NCBI GenBank assembly: GCA_947561585.1
Contig: CANNZV010001466.1
Location: 62,001-126,000, forward strand
Direction of reading: 5' to 3'
DNA length: 64,000 nucleotides
Source: Caprella mutica
Taxonomy: Eukaryota > Arthropoda > Malacostraca > Amphipoda > Caprellidae
Shown here: positions 36,601 through 46,888 of the stretch, in pieces
How positions within the stretch are numbered: the first letter of the stretch is position 1
Layout: every line of letters starts with the position of its first letter
The notes under the pieces: generated by a model
Told to the model about the DNA's origin: nothing
The model's input: the letters and a program-made list of their open reading frames with translations, nothing else
Database searches by the model: none
Position numbers and translations under genes: made by a program

Positions 36601-39600
36601 TAATTTAGCCATGTTTCTAAGTGTGACAGGAAAGTCACCAGTTTAGTGAGATGATGGTTCCAGGTTGCCACATCTAAGATACTTTAAAGGAGAAATTTGA
36701 CTTCATTTTGAAGATTTTACAATTGGAAACATGCATGTGCATCTCTTGAAACTATTTTGGGAGTGATTAACTTGTTAATTGTTATTTATCTTTTTCAACT
36801 TATTTAACCCCTCTAAAGTTGCCAATTCTATATACTGGCCAGTCTGTATTCAGTGCACAAAATTCCACTGACTTTTTCAAAAAGCTGAAAAAATCCACCA
36901 TAAATTTTCAGTAATATGCAACAGTAATATTTCCAGAAATTTGGCTGATTCACCAACATTTTCCTATTTTTTCCACCAAAAATTAATGGTAACATAGGAA
37001 TAAATAGCTAAAATTCCACCGACTCTGCTATAATATTATTTTCAAAGGGGAAAAGTTCCACCGACATGTCTGTGGAATTTACCACAAAATACAGATTGGT
37101 ATACTGGCGACTTTGTCCATACTTTAAAACATGGTAATTTAGCTGCGGGAGATTTTGAATTAATTCCTGTATTACCATTAATTTAACTGCGGTAGATTCT
37201 GAATCTGCTGTTGAGAGTCAGAGAGTAACTGTCTCAGTGTCTCAAATTAAAATCTCTGCAGGAGAAGAGACTCATTATGTAGACTGGCCTGACTGCAAGA
37301 ACTGGTAAAGTGTTCTCCAAGAAATCCTCTATTTTGGCCAAGTAAAATAACATGTCTCATAAACTCTCCATTTGTCTCTCCAATAATTACCAAATTTCTC
37401 TCCAAAATGATCAAATTACCATAAATTCTCTCCAAAATAACATTGTAGCATAGAAGAAAATTAGATATTTCTCGCCATTTATAATTGAAGGGCTCAAAAT
37501 ACTGCCATAAACTCTTTATTACCTGGCAATTTTGGCTTCTGTTCCCAGTAAAATACTTTTAAATATAGGAGGAAATTCCATGTTTCATAGTGTGGCAGGA
37601 AGTCGCCAGTTTATTGAGAAAATGGACCCAGGTCGCCACATTTAAGATACTTTAGAGAAGAAATTTGACTTCTTAAGTTCCTAGTGAAGAATTTACACTT
37701 GAAAACATCCTTATGCTTCATGTTTGATGCATGTACATTTCTTGAGACTATTTAATGAGTAATTTACTTGTTATTTTGTAGGTTATTCAACTTACTTCAC
37801 TCTTCAAAAGTCGCCAGTATACTGGCGACTTTGTCTATACTTTGAAACATGGAGGAAATTAAGGATTGTTCTCACAGAAAATGATAAAAATGTGTCATAT
37901 TCTGCAGACTGGCTGCATAATTTGGCTTCTGACTCTCAGAGATTTTAGTTTGAGATAGGTAGCCATTCTAAGTCATGACTTACATCATCACATGTGGCAT
38001 CCTTCCTGGCTATTTCATTAGTGATTTTACAGTTAACCAGATAATAAAGCATGTCCAAACTCGCCCTTTTAATAGCGTGCTTGTGAGTGTTATTTTGAGC
38101 CCTTAAATTGCAAATGGTGAAATGGTGAGAAATATCTATTTTTCTCTTATGCTTAATATGCTTTAAGCTACAATGTTATTTTAGAGAGAATTTATGATAA
38201 TTTGATCATTTTGGAGAGATATTTGGTTATTTTTGAAGAGAGCCTAATCTGCAAAGCATGCACAATCAATCTCCAGGTATTTAATTTTTGGGGCAATTTC
38301 TCTCTAAAGATTTTAAAATTTCTATCAGAGTCTCCAAAATGGCCAAAATCACATAATATTCTCATAGGAATTGATTAGAAAATTGTCGCCGGATAATTCA
38401 GGAGACTTATTTCAAGGCCTTAAAAATTGCCGGATAAACTTCACCACTTCATGCATCTTTTGCAAACTGGCCCTGGATTTTAAAGTATATATTTGACTTC
38501 TTAGTAAAGAATTTAATTAATAGTTTAAAACATCATTAAGTTTAATCTCTGATGCATGTGCATCCTTTATGGCTATTTTATTAGTGATATAACAATCAAC
38601 AGTTATTAACTTATTTTATTTACAGTTCTTTCAACTTATCTCACCTCTCCACTTTGAAAAGCTGCAATAGCTATATAATATATTGGCAACTTAGTGCATA
38701 CTTTGAAACATGCCACATGGATGATAGATCCAAGTCTGCAGAATATGGGAGATATTTGGGATATTCTCTCTGAAAAATTTTGAGTTAATTCTTATATTTA
38801 CATTAATTTTGCTATGAACAGAATAAGAGGTCTCTACGAACACTTTACCAGTTTCTGCAGACTGGCATGACAGATCAATATTTGCCAGATAAACTTCACA
38901 ACTTCACCTATCTTTTGCATACTGGTCTGCTGAATATGGGAGATATTTGGGATTTTCTCTATGAACAATTCTAAATTAATTCCTATGTTTACATTAATTT
39001 TGCTACAAACACTTTTGAATTAGGCATAATCCCTATAGTTACCAGCCTACCAGGAAGCTAATAAATTATGTTTAAAAATGTTCCGTAGGTACTAGGTATT
39101 CAGAAACTGTAAACCAATTTTCAGCTGAAAATTAACAAAATTTCTATGCCAAGCTAATTTTGGCTCATTTTGAAGATTTGAGAATGATTTCAAGCCAAAA
39201 TTAATTTAATTAACATGGGAACATATTCAACATAGCTAATAATTAATTTAAAATTTGAAGCAAATTATTCTTTTAAGACATTTTGATCTTTTTGAAATGC
39301 AAATCAAGTTAGTCAATTTATTGGCTAATTTGGCTTTAGGAACTCTCTAGAAGTCTGGAACTGTAAAGTTTGAAACATGGTTTGTTGTGCATTTTTACAA
39401 ACTATCCAGTCTGCAAAGTGTGTGTGTCCATGTATTAGAGATTAATTGATTTTTTTTTCTCTTGAGGAATTAACATTTAATTACATAAATATAAGTCATA
39501 TGTCTTCATAATTCTATCCTATATTTTGCAAAAGTAATTAAGATGTTATTTTTTCATCCTTTATTGATCACACTATGTCTATTGCTTTCAGAACCACCCT

Positions 39601-42600
39601 CTGCAAAAAGAAAACTCAAATGCAACTGTACAGAGTGTCAGGTGAAGCTAGTGAGACTAGCAAGCAAAAAATCAAAATGGAATGGTCCAAAGAAAACCAT
39701 TCAGTAAGTGTTTTCTGTGTACCTAAAATAGTTTCGTCAAATGAATATTATTCTACTTAAATTAGCTATAATTAAAGGCTACTTAATATCTATAGCAAGT
39801 AGATACTATGTACCTTTTTATAAGCCATTTAAATGAGCTTTGTTTCATCTTTATAGAAAGGAATAATTAGTTGACCTCATAAGTTCTATCCTGAAGTTAT
39901 CTCTAGCTAGTTCAATTTATTTTGCCAATTGTTTTACTATCATTGAAATACTCTCAACATCTGCACTGCACCACATTAACAATATAATTTTCCTTTTCAG
40001 ACGTGTTGTGATATTGTCTGGCTGGATTTTAGTTGCAGTTCTGATATACAAAGTACAGCAGTTTGACTACGAGTATGCCAACTTTGATCCTTATGACATC
40101 CTTGGTGTTGGCTTGGTATGTATGATCTGCCTATCTCAAATATTTGATCGAAAATTTGGCTATATAAAAGGCTATAAATAAGACATATGCTGATAACAAG
40201 TATTGATGCAATTAGATCACTACATTATTTTGCCTCTAAATTATGACTTGTTTATATAATTACAGTATGCTAAAGAATAATTGGTATTTGTAGTACATTC
40301 TGTCTATAATTATATTGTGCATTAGTGATTAACTTTTCAGGTCCTCTTTATTTTCTTTCTTTCTATAGCAAGCCACTTCAGCAGAGATCAAGAAGGCCTA
40401 CCGTAAGCAGTCCCTAATTTACCATCCTGACAAGACCACTGGAGATGAGAGGAAGTTCATGAAGCTCAATAAAGGTGTTTTATCTTATTTATTCTAGTAA
40501 AACACACCTTCCAATTATTTTGTAATAGAATATTATAGCTATTTCATAAAACTCTTAATTTTTTGTTTGCAGTCTATTTTGTTTTAAATTTCCATTAGAT
40601 TATTCCTTCAATAAATTGCCACATTCTAATTCATTTGTTCCACAACAGCCTACCAAGCACTTACGGACCCTGTAGCACGGAAAAATTACGAGCTCTATGG
40701 TAACCCAGATGGTCCGGGGGCCATGCACTTTGGTATAGCATTGCCATCATGGATTGTAGAGAAAGAGAACTCAATTTGGGTGTTGGGGCTCTACACGCTC
40801 GTTTTCATGTTCGGTCTGCCAACAGTCGTTGGTATCTGGTGGTACAAGTCATCTAAATTTTCTGCTGACCAGGTTAGTTAATTTCAATATGCTTTTAGGA
40901 AGAGAATTTTTATATTATTGAGAATTCATTTTAAATAGCAATCATTGAAAATATTGTAGCTAACTATTGATAATTTCAGTCATTTAATTGAAATATAGGA
41001 AAAACTAGAATTAATAAATAAAGAGCTAATCTCATTACAATTTTATCACAGGTTCTCCTTGACACTACACAGCTCTACTACTTTTTCTTCCACAAAACCC
41101 CTTCAATGATGTACAAGAGAGCTCTCATGGTCTTATCCGCTTCCTTTGAGTTTGAAAGAGGACACAACTCTGCTATTATTGTGAGTAGTGAACTCTAAAT
41201 AGAACACATTTCAACATTAAAAACAAGAAGAATAAGAAAAAAATAAGTAGCTAACTTGAGGTGAAACATTTAGTTTTGTAATAGCTAGAATGATAATATT
41301 TTGTCGTAGGTAGAACATAGCTTTGCTATATGCCATGTTCAGTTGGGAGAAAATTTATGAAGACTTAAGTAGGTAAGGAAGTCTTCATCAAGAATTACTG
41401 AATAATATCACAAAGGTGATATTAGCTAGCTGATTTTCATTCTCATTTCAAACATGGATACGGTATGACAATTGGTTACATGCTATGTTTTTATGTCATT
41501 GTCTACCTTCATCATATTGATTCAGTTCATGTTTCTAATAATCCTCTCCTGATGAAATTCTATAATTGATATATACTTTTTATTTTCAGGATCGAGAATC
41601 TGATAACTACGAAGTACCAGCAATGTTCAAACACCTTCCACACGTTGCGGAGAAGAACAAAGAGCGTCCCCTTTGCTTTGCCTACTCCGTGAAAGCGAGG
41701 GTGTTGCTGCAGGCTCATCTTTCACGCATTCCAATGAACCCTGAGACATTAGATGGAGACAGACTCTACCTCCTACATTGCTGTCCAACTCTCATTCAAG
41801 AGATGGTAAACTGTGTGGCCCAGTTGATAATGCTTGCGCATGCCAAACGAATTTCACGCAGACCAACCTTAGAAACCATCGAGAATGTCATGAAACTCTC
41901 TCCAACTATTGTGCAGGGACTGTGGGAATCTCAAAACCCACTTCTACAGTTACCTCACCTCACAGACGCTACTTTGAGACACTGTGTTGTCAGAGGGAGG
42001 ACTATGCGCAGCATTCAGCAGTTTGTTGCCGTGTCTGCATCAGACAGGAAGCACATGCTGAAAACATTCACCCCTGAAGAGGAGATGGACATGCTGAGTG
42101 TGTGTTACTATTTCCCTCACGTTACCATGCAGGTTAATTACGAGGTGGTGGATGATGATGACAGTGGAATATTCACAGCAGGTGCTATTGTAACGGTCAC
42201 AGTACGTCTGGTGCGTGAAAACAGCGGAGATGTCTTCCCCCTTTTGCCTTCTGCTCCAACTAAAGAATCTAAGAAGAAGAACAGAGAAGAGGAAGTTCAA
42301 AAAGAAGAGCAAGAGGAAGAAGACTACGAAAAGAAATTATTGGTGGATAAGAAGAAAACGAAATGGACAAAAGAACAGAGACAAAAGAAAAAGGGAGGAA
42401 AGCCTGATAAAGCCAAAGCCAGTACTAACACGGTAAAGAGAAAAACTGAAAAGAGCACTAAAGATGAAGCAAAGAAAGAGAAGAGCAGCAAAAAAGATTC
42501 CGATAAGCGTGTTGAAGATCTATCAGAAGATTCTGATGCTGAAGATTCTCAGTCTCACTCAGATGAATCAGAAGCAGGAGATGCTGATACAGAGTGTCAC

Positions 42601-43119
42601 AAGGAGGAGAAGAGGAGCGAGTTAGATGAAGATGCTGAGTGGGAGAAATTCCAGAAGGGAATGGTGAAGAAGGAGAAAGTTTTGGAGGGTCAAAGCAAGA
42701 CCTCTCACTCTGTTCACTGTCCTCTATTCCCTGACGACAAACAAGAATATTGGTGGGTGTATGTTTGTGATAGGAAGAACAAAGAACTCATCACAGTACC
42801 TTACTACATCACCAATTTGGAGAGTGAGGAGGAAGTTCAACTGAAAATGACTGCTCCCGAAAAGCCTGGTGTTTACACCTACCAGGTCTTCCTGCGCTCT
42901 GACAGTTACGTTGGCATGGAGGTGAGTAAGGACATCAGACTTGACGTGAAGGCTGCCAGACCTGTTGCTACAGATCATCCCCAGTGGCAGAACTGCTCCA
43001 GTGATGAGGAGAGTGGGGGGAGTGATGACGAGGGTGCTGGGGAAGGGGCGGGGGGTGATGAGAGTGAGTTCACCACAGATGAGGAGATTAGTGATATCAG
43101 TGATGATGACAGCGAGTGA
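21515..43119 (+). CDS. Sec63: Translocation protein Sec63, seven exons, 779 aa
   Basis: J-domain partner of BiP/Hsp70 at the Sec61 translocon in the ER membrane. Exons: 21515-21638, 39592-39703, 40001-40115, 40369-40474, 40649-40872, 41052-41180, 41590-43119. All junctions are GT-AG and phases agree, totalling 2340 nt. The protein begins MAGQKFEYDESGSTFFYF, the conserved Sec63 N-terminus. Membrane segments are at about 14-33, 81-95 and 195-217. The lumenal J domain is at about 106-173 with HPD at residues 136-138. Brl-type regions follow (about 271-495), then a lysine/glutamate-rich linker, a second Brl part with the PDDKQEYWWVYVCDRKN motif, and an acidic tail ending DISDDDSE, which binds Sec62 in other species. 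Human Sec63 is 760 aa. Intron 1 is about 18 kb and filled with transposons. The gene looks intact. Confidence 0.95.
21885..22746. repeat. CCAGTCTGCAGAA-ended MITE copies in Sec63 intron 1
   Basis: Several copies of a roughly 220-bp unit: CAGTCTGCAGAAACTGGTAA, GTGTTCGTAGAGATCTC, GTAGCAAAATTAATGTAAAT, then AAATATCTCCCATATTCTGC and AGACTGG. The ends are inverted repeats built on CCAGTCTGCAGA. Copies lie at about 22040-22282, 22330-22545 (diverged) and 22568-22745. Confidence 0.65.
23256..24855. repeat. 22-bp minisatellite, first block (about 73 units)
   Basis: Unit GCAATTCCACAGCAGACTCA plus CG, with variants AATTGC, AATTAC, AAATCC, CAGCAGCCTC, CAGCAGCATC and CAGTAGAC arranged in runs. All three plus frames stay open because the 66-bp triple unit has no stop. 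The resulting frames of up to 351 codons are not genes. Confidence 0.95.
25355..28156 (+). CDS. LINE endonuclease/reverse transcriptase polyprotein (about 930 aa)
   Basis: The N-terminus is an apurinic/apyrimidinic-type endonuclease: NYNIRSFN at residues 3-10, LTETWL with catalytic Glu34, a GDFNINLLD motif near 135, and TDHCP near 205. Reverse transcriptase motifs follow: NYRPISLLP, YGFRKGLST, VFIDFSKAFDTVNH, SGVPQGSVLGP and FADD at about 666-669. A conserved C-terminal block reads SRHSISFSGPKFWNALPP. The frame is uninterrupted to TAG 28154-28156. No in-frame ATG precedes the endonuclease motif. The frame is open only back to 25265, and the first ATG (25409) would remove the first motif, so the start is by another codon, by frameshift, or the 5' part is damaged. 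Replicates the LINE RNA by target-primed reverse transcription. The clade call is from motif look only. Confidence 0.88.
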   Translation: MINYNIRSFNKNFDTFEAMLSSLHSYPDILVLTETWLSTAVNVDGYESFHTFRSERRGGGVSVFCSESIKVKRVSELCISSDVMESCTVEIYVGGIKYIILAVYRPHSGTIPEFIAQLSDVVNGLSSNMNICILGDFNINLLDLYSANVTEFSTVMHSFHLLPIITEPTRFPPALLNQLPSLLDHIWITASSAEMVKSGIILYDGTDHCPTFISFLANGGVCSDDRIKICFRLVNDGNKENFFRRVEREDWDSLFLSDDVDVVCVNYLKRLNELYCSCFPLKIKYIGRKRFSKPWLTPSILDKIKEKSIAFKRFKLGLISESENKIIRNRVNVLVKKAKKEHYRNVFDGCSSDVGRTWKAITKIISYSKKKCAVESIIYDGVEITQSDDISRLFNSYFSSISANIDRSIPVINESPLHYVNFNIQSSIFLSPVTRGECELIIKSLKNKKNNIDTISTSVLKSVSGMVGAHFSKIINMSLKNGVFPDIFKSAVVVPIHKKGEVTDVGNYRPISLLPLFSKIIEKCVAVRLMDFFVKFNIITPDQYGFRKGLSTVDALLNYTDYLYDCLDNKKHAVSVFIDFSKAFDTVNHNILLDKLNLYGVRGLAHKWFASYLSGRRQRVKIGSSFSEELRVSSGVPQGSVLGPLLYLIYVNELPSVFPDLKTTLFADDTTLTATHEDYISLTNSLNVHLEKLSSWTFANRLSLNAAKTNLLLFSNVLSSNLVQSNIFINEARIDFCCSTRFLGVDLDSRLKFNIHLNSLSSKLSKVVGILYRLSQFMPQKSLISVYYSLFYPYILYCNLVWGETYDSHLNTIGMLQKKVIRIITGSEFLAHTNPLFVRTNILKVRDVHKFLLGVYMYKNLSSFRLPDYHYRTRQANDPVVHYPRLTLSRHSISFSGPKFWNALPPQIKNSPSVAIFKRSLKSYLIDQYVETS
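28300..28595 (+). repeat. 55-bp tandem repeat in LINE 3' UTR
   Basis: About five copies of CTCTTTATCCATTTAACATG followed by CATCTATAATAGCCTTATTT and a T-rich end. Belongs to the LINE. Confidence 0.85.
28783..29935. repeat. 22-bp minisatellite, second block (about 51 units)
   Basis: Same unit and variants as 23256-24855, separated from it only by the LINE. One unit near 29799 has lost one base, which breaks the long plus frame. Degenerate last units at 29880-29945. Confidence 0.95.
30375..34943 (-). mobile_element. Tigger-like DNA transposon, 4.57 kb, apparently complete
   Basis: Ends GGGTAAAGTTACAATATTCG and, inverted, GGGTAAGGTTACGAATTTCG, flanked by TA (30373-30374; 34944-34945). The inserted site is the GCAAAATTAATG|TAAATATAGG position of a CCAGTCTGCAGA-type MITE, and intact copies at 22200 and 22680 show the empty site. 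Subterminal TTCGGACA/ATTCGAATC motifs recur at both ends (30590-30660; 34500-34570). It carries one three-exon transposase on the minus strand. Confidence 0.9.
31213..34317 (-). CDS. Tigger-like transposase with C-terminal PHD finger, three exons, about 845 aa
   Basis: Predicted exons, minus strand: 34317-34128, 33795-33646, 33410-31213. GT-AG sites and phases agree, 2538 nt. Residues 6-60 hold a psq helix-turn-helix (RKKYRSYSEDDLLRAVASV). Exon 2 supplies the linker (CKLSPEQETILAGYLLYRAS). Exon 3 has the DNA-binding CENP-B-like part (KSWVNRFMARKPN) and the DDE core: NLDETG, FMDGHTTH, and LQPLDVSVFGPFK with 35 residues between the second and third Asp. A long variable region and a basic coiled stretch follow, then a Cys4-His-Cys3 PHD-type finger (CCACGG, GCNYCSRWYHKECLG, FKCNICTK) and an RSRNGNKRSK tail. 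It would cut and paste the element at TA. No stop or frameshift is seen. Met1 or Met6 may start. Lies antisense within Sec63 intron 1. Confidence 0.85.
35159..35627. mobile_element. 469-bp MITE with 50-bp inverted ends
   Basis: Ends GTATCTAAAAGCTGAGCAGC and, inverted, GTACCTAAAAGCTGAGCGGC, continuing through CACTGTACATTCTAT in both. The interior has a GC-rich stretch, CCGCGGCCCGCCCCCCGAAC, related to 47965-47990. No frame of interest. Confidence 0.75.
35722..36400. mobile_element. Harbinger-like MITE, 679 bp, TTA target duplication
   Basis: Ends AGGGCCTTTTAGACGTGA and its exact inverted copy, flanked by TTA at 35719-35721 and 36401-36403. TTA fits the TWA preference of PIF/Harbinger elements. 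GTTTCAG and GCGACA motifs are repeated below the left end. No transposase. Confidence 0.75.
41590..43119 (+). CDS. Sec63: Sec63 exon 7 (Brl domain and acidic tail)
   Basis: Begins after a TTTTCAG acceptor at 41589 with DRESDNYEVP and ends at TGA 43117-43119. It encodes residues 271-779. An earlier in-frame ATG at 41566 lies inside the intron and is not the start. Confidence 0.93.
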   Translation, partial: DRESDNYEVPAMFKHLPHVAEKNKERPLCFAYSVKARVLLQAHLSRIPMNPETLDGDRLYLLHCCPTLIQEMVNCVAQLIMLAHAKRISRRPTLETIENVMKLSPTIVQGLWESQNPLLQLPHLTDATLRHCVVRGRTMRSIQQFVAVSASDRKHMLKTFTPEEEMDMLSVCYYFPHVTMQVNYEVVDDDDSGIFTAGAIVTVTVRLVRENSGDVFPLLPSAPTKESKKKNREEEVQKEEQEEEDYEKKLLVDKKKTKWTKEQRQKKKGGKPDKAKASTNTVKRKTEKSTKDEAKKEKSSKKDSDKRVEDLSEDSDAEDSQSHSDESEAGDADTECHKEEKRSELDEDAEWEKFQKGMVKKEKVLEGQSKTSHSVHCPLFPDDKQEYWWVYVCDRKNKELITVPYYITNLESEEEVQLKMTAPEKPGVYTYQVFLRSDSYVGMEVSKDIRLDVKAARPVATDHPQWQNCSSDEESGGSDDEGAGEGAGGDESEFTTDEEISDISDDDSE

Positions 43120-45188
43120 TGTGTCTAAACTGTTCCTTGGTTTCATTTGTGTGTCTCTTTGAAATGTCTTAGGTTTATTTCTTCAGAGGAATAAATTTGC
43201 TTTGGTGAAATATTTTTGATGAGAACTTCATTACATCGATGAATCCGTTAAGATTTAATGTTTTGATTCAAGCGAAGCAATATCAAGTTTCTCAGTTGAT
43301 GGAATATTTCCCTAGAATGTTTGTTTTTATCTCAATTTGGCATTAGATGTATTGTTAGCTATGTGAATAATGAATACTATTTTAGGTTAAATTATTATTT
43401 ATTTAAAAGAAACTCCTTATATTCACTATTTGGTCCATTAGCTACCAGACACATGAATTTAATAACAAATACTTGTACAGAATAATCAGTTTTGAATATT
43501 GTTTTTTATACGGACTGTTTCTATTTACAGTGATGTCTCTAGGACACTGAACTGTTGTAATTTCAAATGTAAAATGGCAATGCTCTAATTTTCAAAATGC
43601 AACAACAATAATTTGGATTATTTAGTTATATTCATTTTTATATTTTTATTGGTGAGAGGGACGTTCTCTGGCTATACTCTTACATTGCAGTCTTTGTTTC
43701 CTCTAGTAGGTATCTAATGCACGGAGTAGCTTTTCTGCAGTCATCCATTTGATGGTAATCGACTGTTTCAAAATATGACTTTTTCTTCAAAGTCCCTTGT
43801 ATTTAATTTCTATTTGAATCAGTAGCAGTATCAATTGATTAATGAATTATAACTTTGAAGAGCATTCTTATTTTAAATATTTTTACAGTATAGCTATTTT
43901 CTGGGTAATTTTGATCGACTATTGAGTGCAGTTTTTTATTAAGGTAAAATCTTCAAAAAGATACCGATAAAAGAGGTTAAATCTCTTTAATTCTTACCTA
44001 TTTATTTAATTTATCAGCTCGGGTTGGGGTAAATTCCCTATGTATGTTATGTATATAATCTTGAATGAGTGGATCAGTGGAAAATGAAATAAATAATGCA
44101 AAGAAAATAAACATGTTTAACTTTATACTGAGAAAATTATTCACTTGTGGATGATAAAATTGTGGTACAAACGAAAATATTAAACTTGTAGAAAATTTCG
44201 ATTTCTTTATTAATAATTTTTAAATAAGTAAAATTTCTATTATTTTATTTATATTTTTCCAGATTTTCAATTGATGATCAAGTATTAGTTATGGAATCTC
44301 TGTGAGAACAGGTATTCCTCATTGGTTCTTTCTTAACTACCTATACTTTTATCATTGTTATTTATTTTGAGTAAAGGTGTCCTTTCCATTAAAGTTTTTA
44401 ATTTAAAGTAACTTTTTCTAAGGGCTCAACATTAATCTTGTATATAGTCTTTCGAAATCATTTTTGATATTACCTAATTCTCTGTCCGAACTATTTTACC
44501 TGAATGAGATAGAAGTAGCTGTGTATGACAAAATTCAGGGTGAAAACTGGGTCATTCCCCACCACTTTACAGCTGAAATTACCTTCAATAGCTTCATACT
44601 TCTATTTCCTAATATTTACCACACAAACTGTCTTACTCAATCGAAATAGTTCTTTTGTTCATTTCAGTGTTACTGTGCTATGGATGTAAGTAGACATTTA
44701 TTCTTCGATAGACATTAGCACAATAAAGTATTTTGATATCTTACTATTGTCTTATTACCCCTATAGTGGAGTTGGTTGAAGTCACACGCAGTCAATTGAT
44801 TTGACCTCATTGGCTCTATCCTGAAGCTGTCTGTGGTGAATGGAAGAGAAAGGGTGCCCGAACTGTTATAATTTCGATTGTCTCTTTCTTTTCCATGTTT
44901 ATCATTTTTCAACTTTATTTGTTGGTTTAAAGGATTCATATCATTTACTATCACCTCTTCATTTTCCTCTTCCATCGGTGAGTGCAGCCACCGGTGCTTG
45001 TGTCTCTTTTCGTCACATTCTTTGGAAGTGACTGCATTAACAGAGTAGCTTTTTTGCATCCATGAGCAACAGATCATGGCAGCAATATTGCCATTGTTCC
45101 TAGGCAGACATTAAACTTCCTACTAACTATTTTCTTTTTCTCCGATTGGCTAAATATTAATGAATCTAAATGAAAGTATTATGATAAG
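43120..45188. other. Sec63 3' UTR, then spacer with old repeat fragments
   Basis: After the polyadenylation signal no gene is seen. 43690-43830 and 44780-45110 are diverged copies of the block found at 13570-14000 and 14640-15140 (CACCGGTGCTTGTG, GGAGTAGCTTTTCTGCA). A minus frame at 44715-45077 in the second copy has no recognised domain. Confidence 0.5.
43190..43195 (+). terminator. Likely Sec63 polyadenylation signal AATAAA
   Basis: AATAAA lies 71 bp after the stop codon and is followed within 30 bp by T/G-rich sequence. This would give a short 3' UTR. Not confirmed by transcript data. Confidence 0.5.
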
Positions 45189-45784
45189 TAGGGTTGTGAC
45201 TTTGCATATTGGTGAAATAAGCATATGCATATAAAAAACGCATATGCAAATCTTGAAATGTATATGCAAAATAGAAAGTGCATATGCAAATTAGATGCAT
45301 ATTAAAAAAAAATAATATGCAAATAGAAAATGATTAGTAAAATAAGTAGATTTTTGATATTCAAATGATAAACTTCTACATAAATAAATGAATAGTATCA
45401 GGCGAATGAATAAGAGCTAGATTTTTATTCTACTTAAGAAATTTGAATTATTATAGGCTAGGTTATAACGAGGTGGAGAACTTGGTTGAACTCTGCTTCT
45501 TAATATTCCAGATTATTATCAGAGTGAGAATGTCAAAAACTTCTAAAGAGAATAGAAATAATGAAAGTAAGTCTTGTGTTCATATATTTAACATTCTCCG
45601 TAATTCCATTAACAATAGAGCAAATTGAGGCGCGAGGCAGGTCAATTTCTAAAATAATCACAGAGATAAAAAAAATATAGCTTTCTCAAGAATATTTATG
45701 ATAGAGATATTAGGTACGTAAAGGTTATATTAGTAATCACTAGGGCTGTGACATGGCTTATTTTGCATATGCTCGTAAGATGCA

Positions 45785-46165
45785 TATGCATTTTGTAAGG
45801 GCTTTAAGCAAAATCATTTGAGCATATGCTTTTTATTAGAGCTTTAAGCAAAATCATTCGAGCATATGCTTTTTATTAGAGCTTTAAGCAAAATCATTTG
45901 AGCATATGCTTTTTATTAGAGCTTTAAGCAAAATCATTTGAGCATATGCTTTTTATTAGAGCTTTAAGCAAAATCATTCGAGCATATGCTTTTTATTAGA
46001 GCTTAAGCAAAATCATTCGAGCATATGCTTTTTATTAGAGCTTTAAGCAAAATCATTTGAGCATATGCTTTTTATTAGAGCTTAAGCAAAATCATTCGAG
46101 CATATGCTTTTTGTTAGGGCTTAAGCAAAATGTTTCGAGCATATGCTTTATCAAAGAGCTTATCT
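45785..46165. repeat. 40-bp minisatellite, about nine units
   Basis: Unit GAGCATATGCTTTTTATTAG followed by AGCTTTAAGCAAAATCATTC, near-identical copies, subterminal in element D. Confidence 0.92.
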
Positions 46166-46888
46166 AATTTCAAGGCATAATATCGTTTCGTTCAGGTTTT
46201 CGTGAACAGAAAACATTTTCAACTGTTTATGAAAAGGTTGATATACAACCAGAGAAAGGATTAGTTGAATCAAATCAAATTTGATTTGTTTTGACTTATA
46301 TGAATGGGTTATTTTTGCGCCTACCTACGTGGTGAGTTGCAGGTACTACTTAAAAGTAGTTAAATTAACGTGGGTTATAACAAAACAGTCGTTTTGACTC
46401 ACTCCTAAACTTAAAAAAAGTTGCGCCAACTCACATAGTAAGTTAATTTATACACCAGATACATTAGATTAACAGTCTTTGTGAGTTCCTACAATACGCT
46501 CTGTCATAGTTGTTTCAACATACTTTAAAATACTCAAAAAGTAACTTTTAACTCTCATAGTAAGTTGATTCAATCTATAAAATGAATTGAATTAACTAAT
46601 GTTTGATGACACACCACGTCATAGTTGTTTTAACACACATGAAAACATGAATAAAGTCCAACCAACTCACGTAATAAATTGATTCAAAGCATAAATTGTT
46701 GACCCAATAGATATGAGTAAACTTTTTTCTCTGTGTACGATGTTGGATTTTTCATACTTTTCTGCTCTAAATGTCAAACATGAGCCATCACCTAATTTTT
46801 TTTGCAAATCTTATTTTCAGATTCGTAATTGCAGAAGTTTGAAACTTTGACGTAGCAAATTCTATTCCAATATAGAATTGAAATATAA

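Larger units (their letters stand above)
34946..39590. repeat. Nested small elements ending in CCAGTCTGCAGA, Sec63 intron 1 distal part
   Basis: At least ten termini of TCTGCAGACTGG or its complement occur (for example 35005, 35700, 36570, 37290, 37910, 38730, 38860, 38930). Between them are shared blocks: GCTGAAAAAATCCACCATAA, TAGAGAGAATTTATGATAAT, TTGGCAACTTTGTCCATACT type, and GAATTAATTCCTATGTTTAC. Copies are truncated and inserted into each other. No coding exon was recognised. Confidence 0.6.

Noticed and set aside
42724..43146. Minus-strand 140-codon frame opposite Sec63 exon 7
   Set aside because: Shadow of the conserved Sec63 coding strand with no family resemblance.
44715..45077. 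Minus-strand 120-codon frame (CDEKRHKHRWLHSPMEEENEE) as a transposase N-terminus
   Set aside because: The block recurs at 13.6, 15.0 and 17.1 kb with broken frames, and I could not link it to a known transposase family; kept only as repeat.
46220..46720. A MITE with ACCAGAGAAA/ACAGAGAAAA ends
   Set aside because: Terminal similarity is short and target duplication unclear, so not annotated separately.
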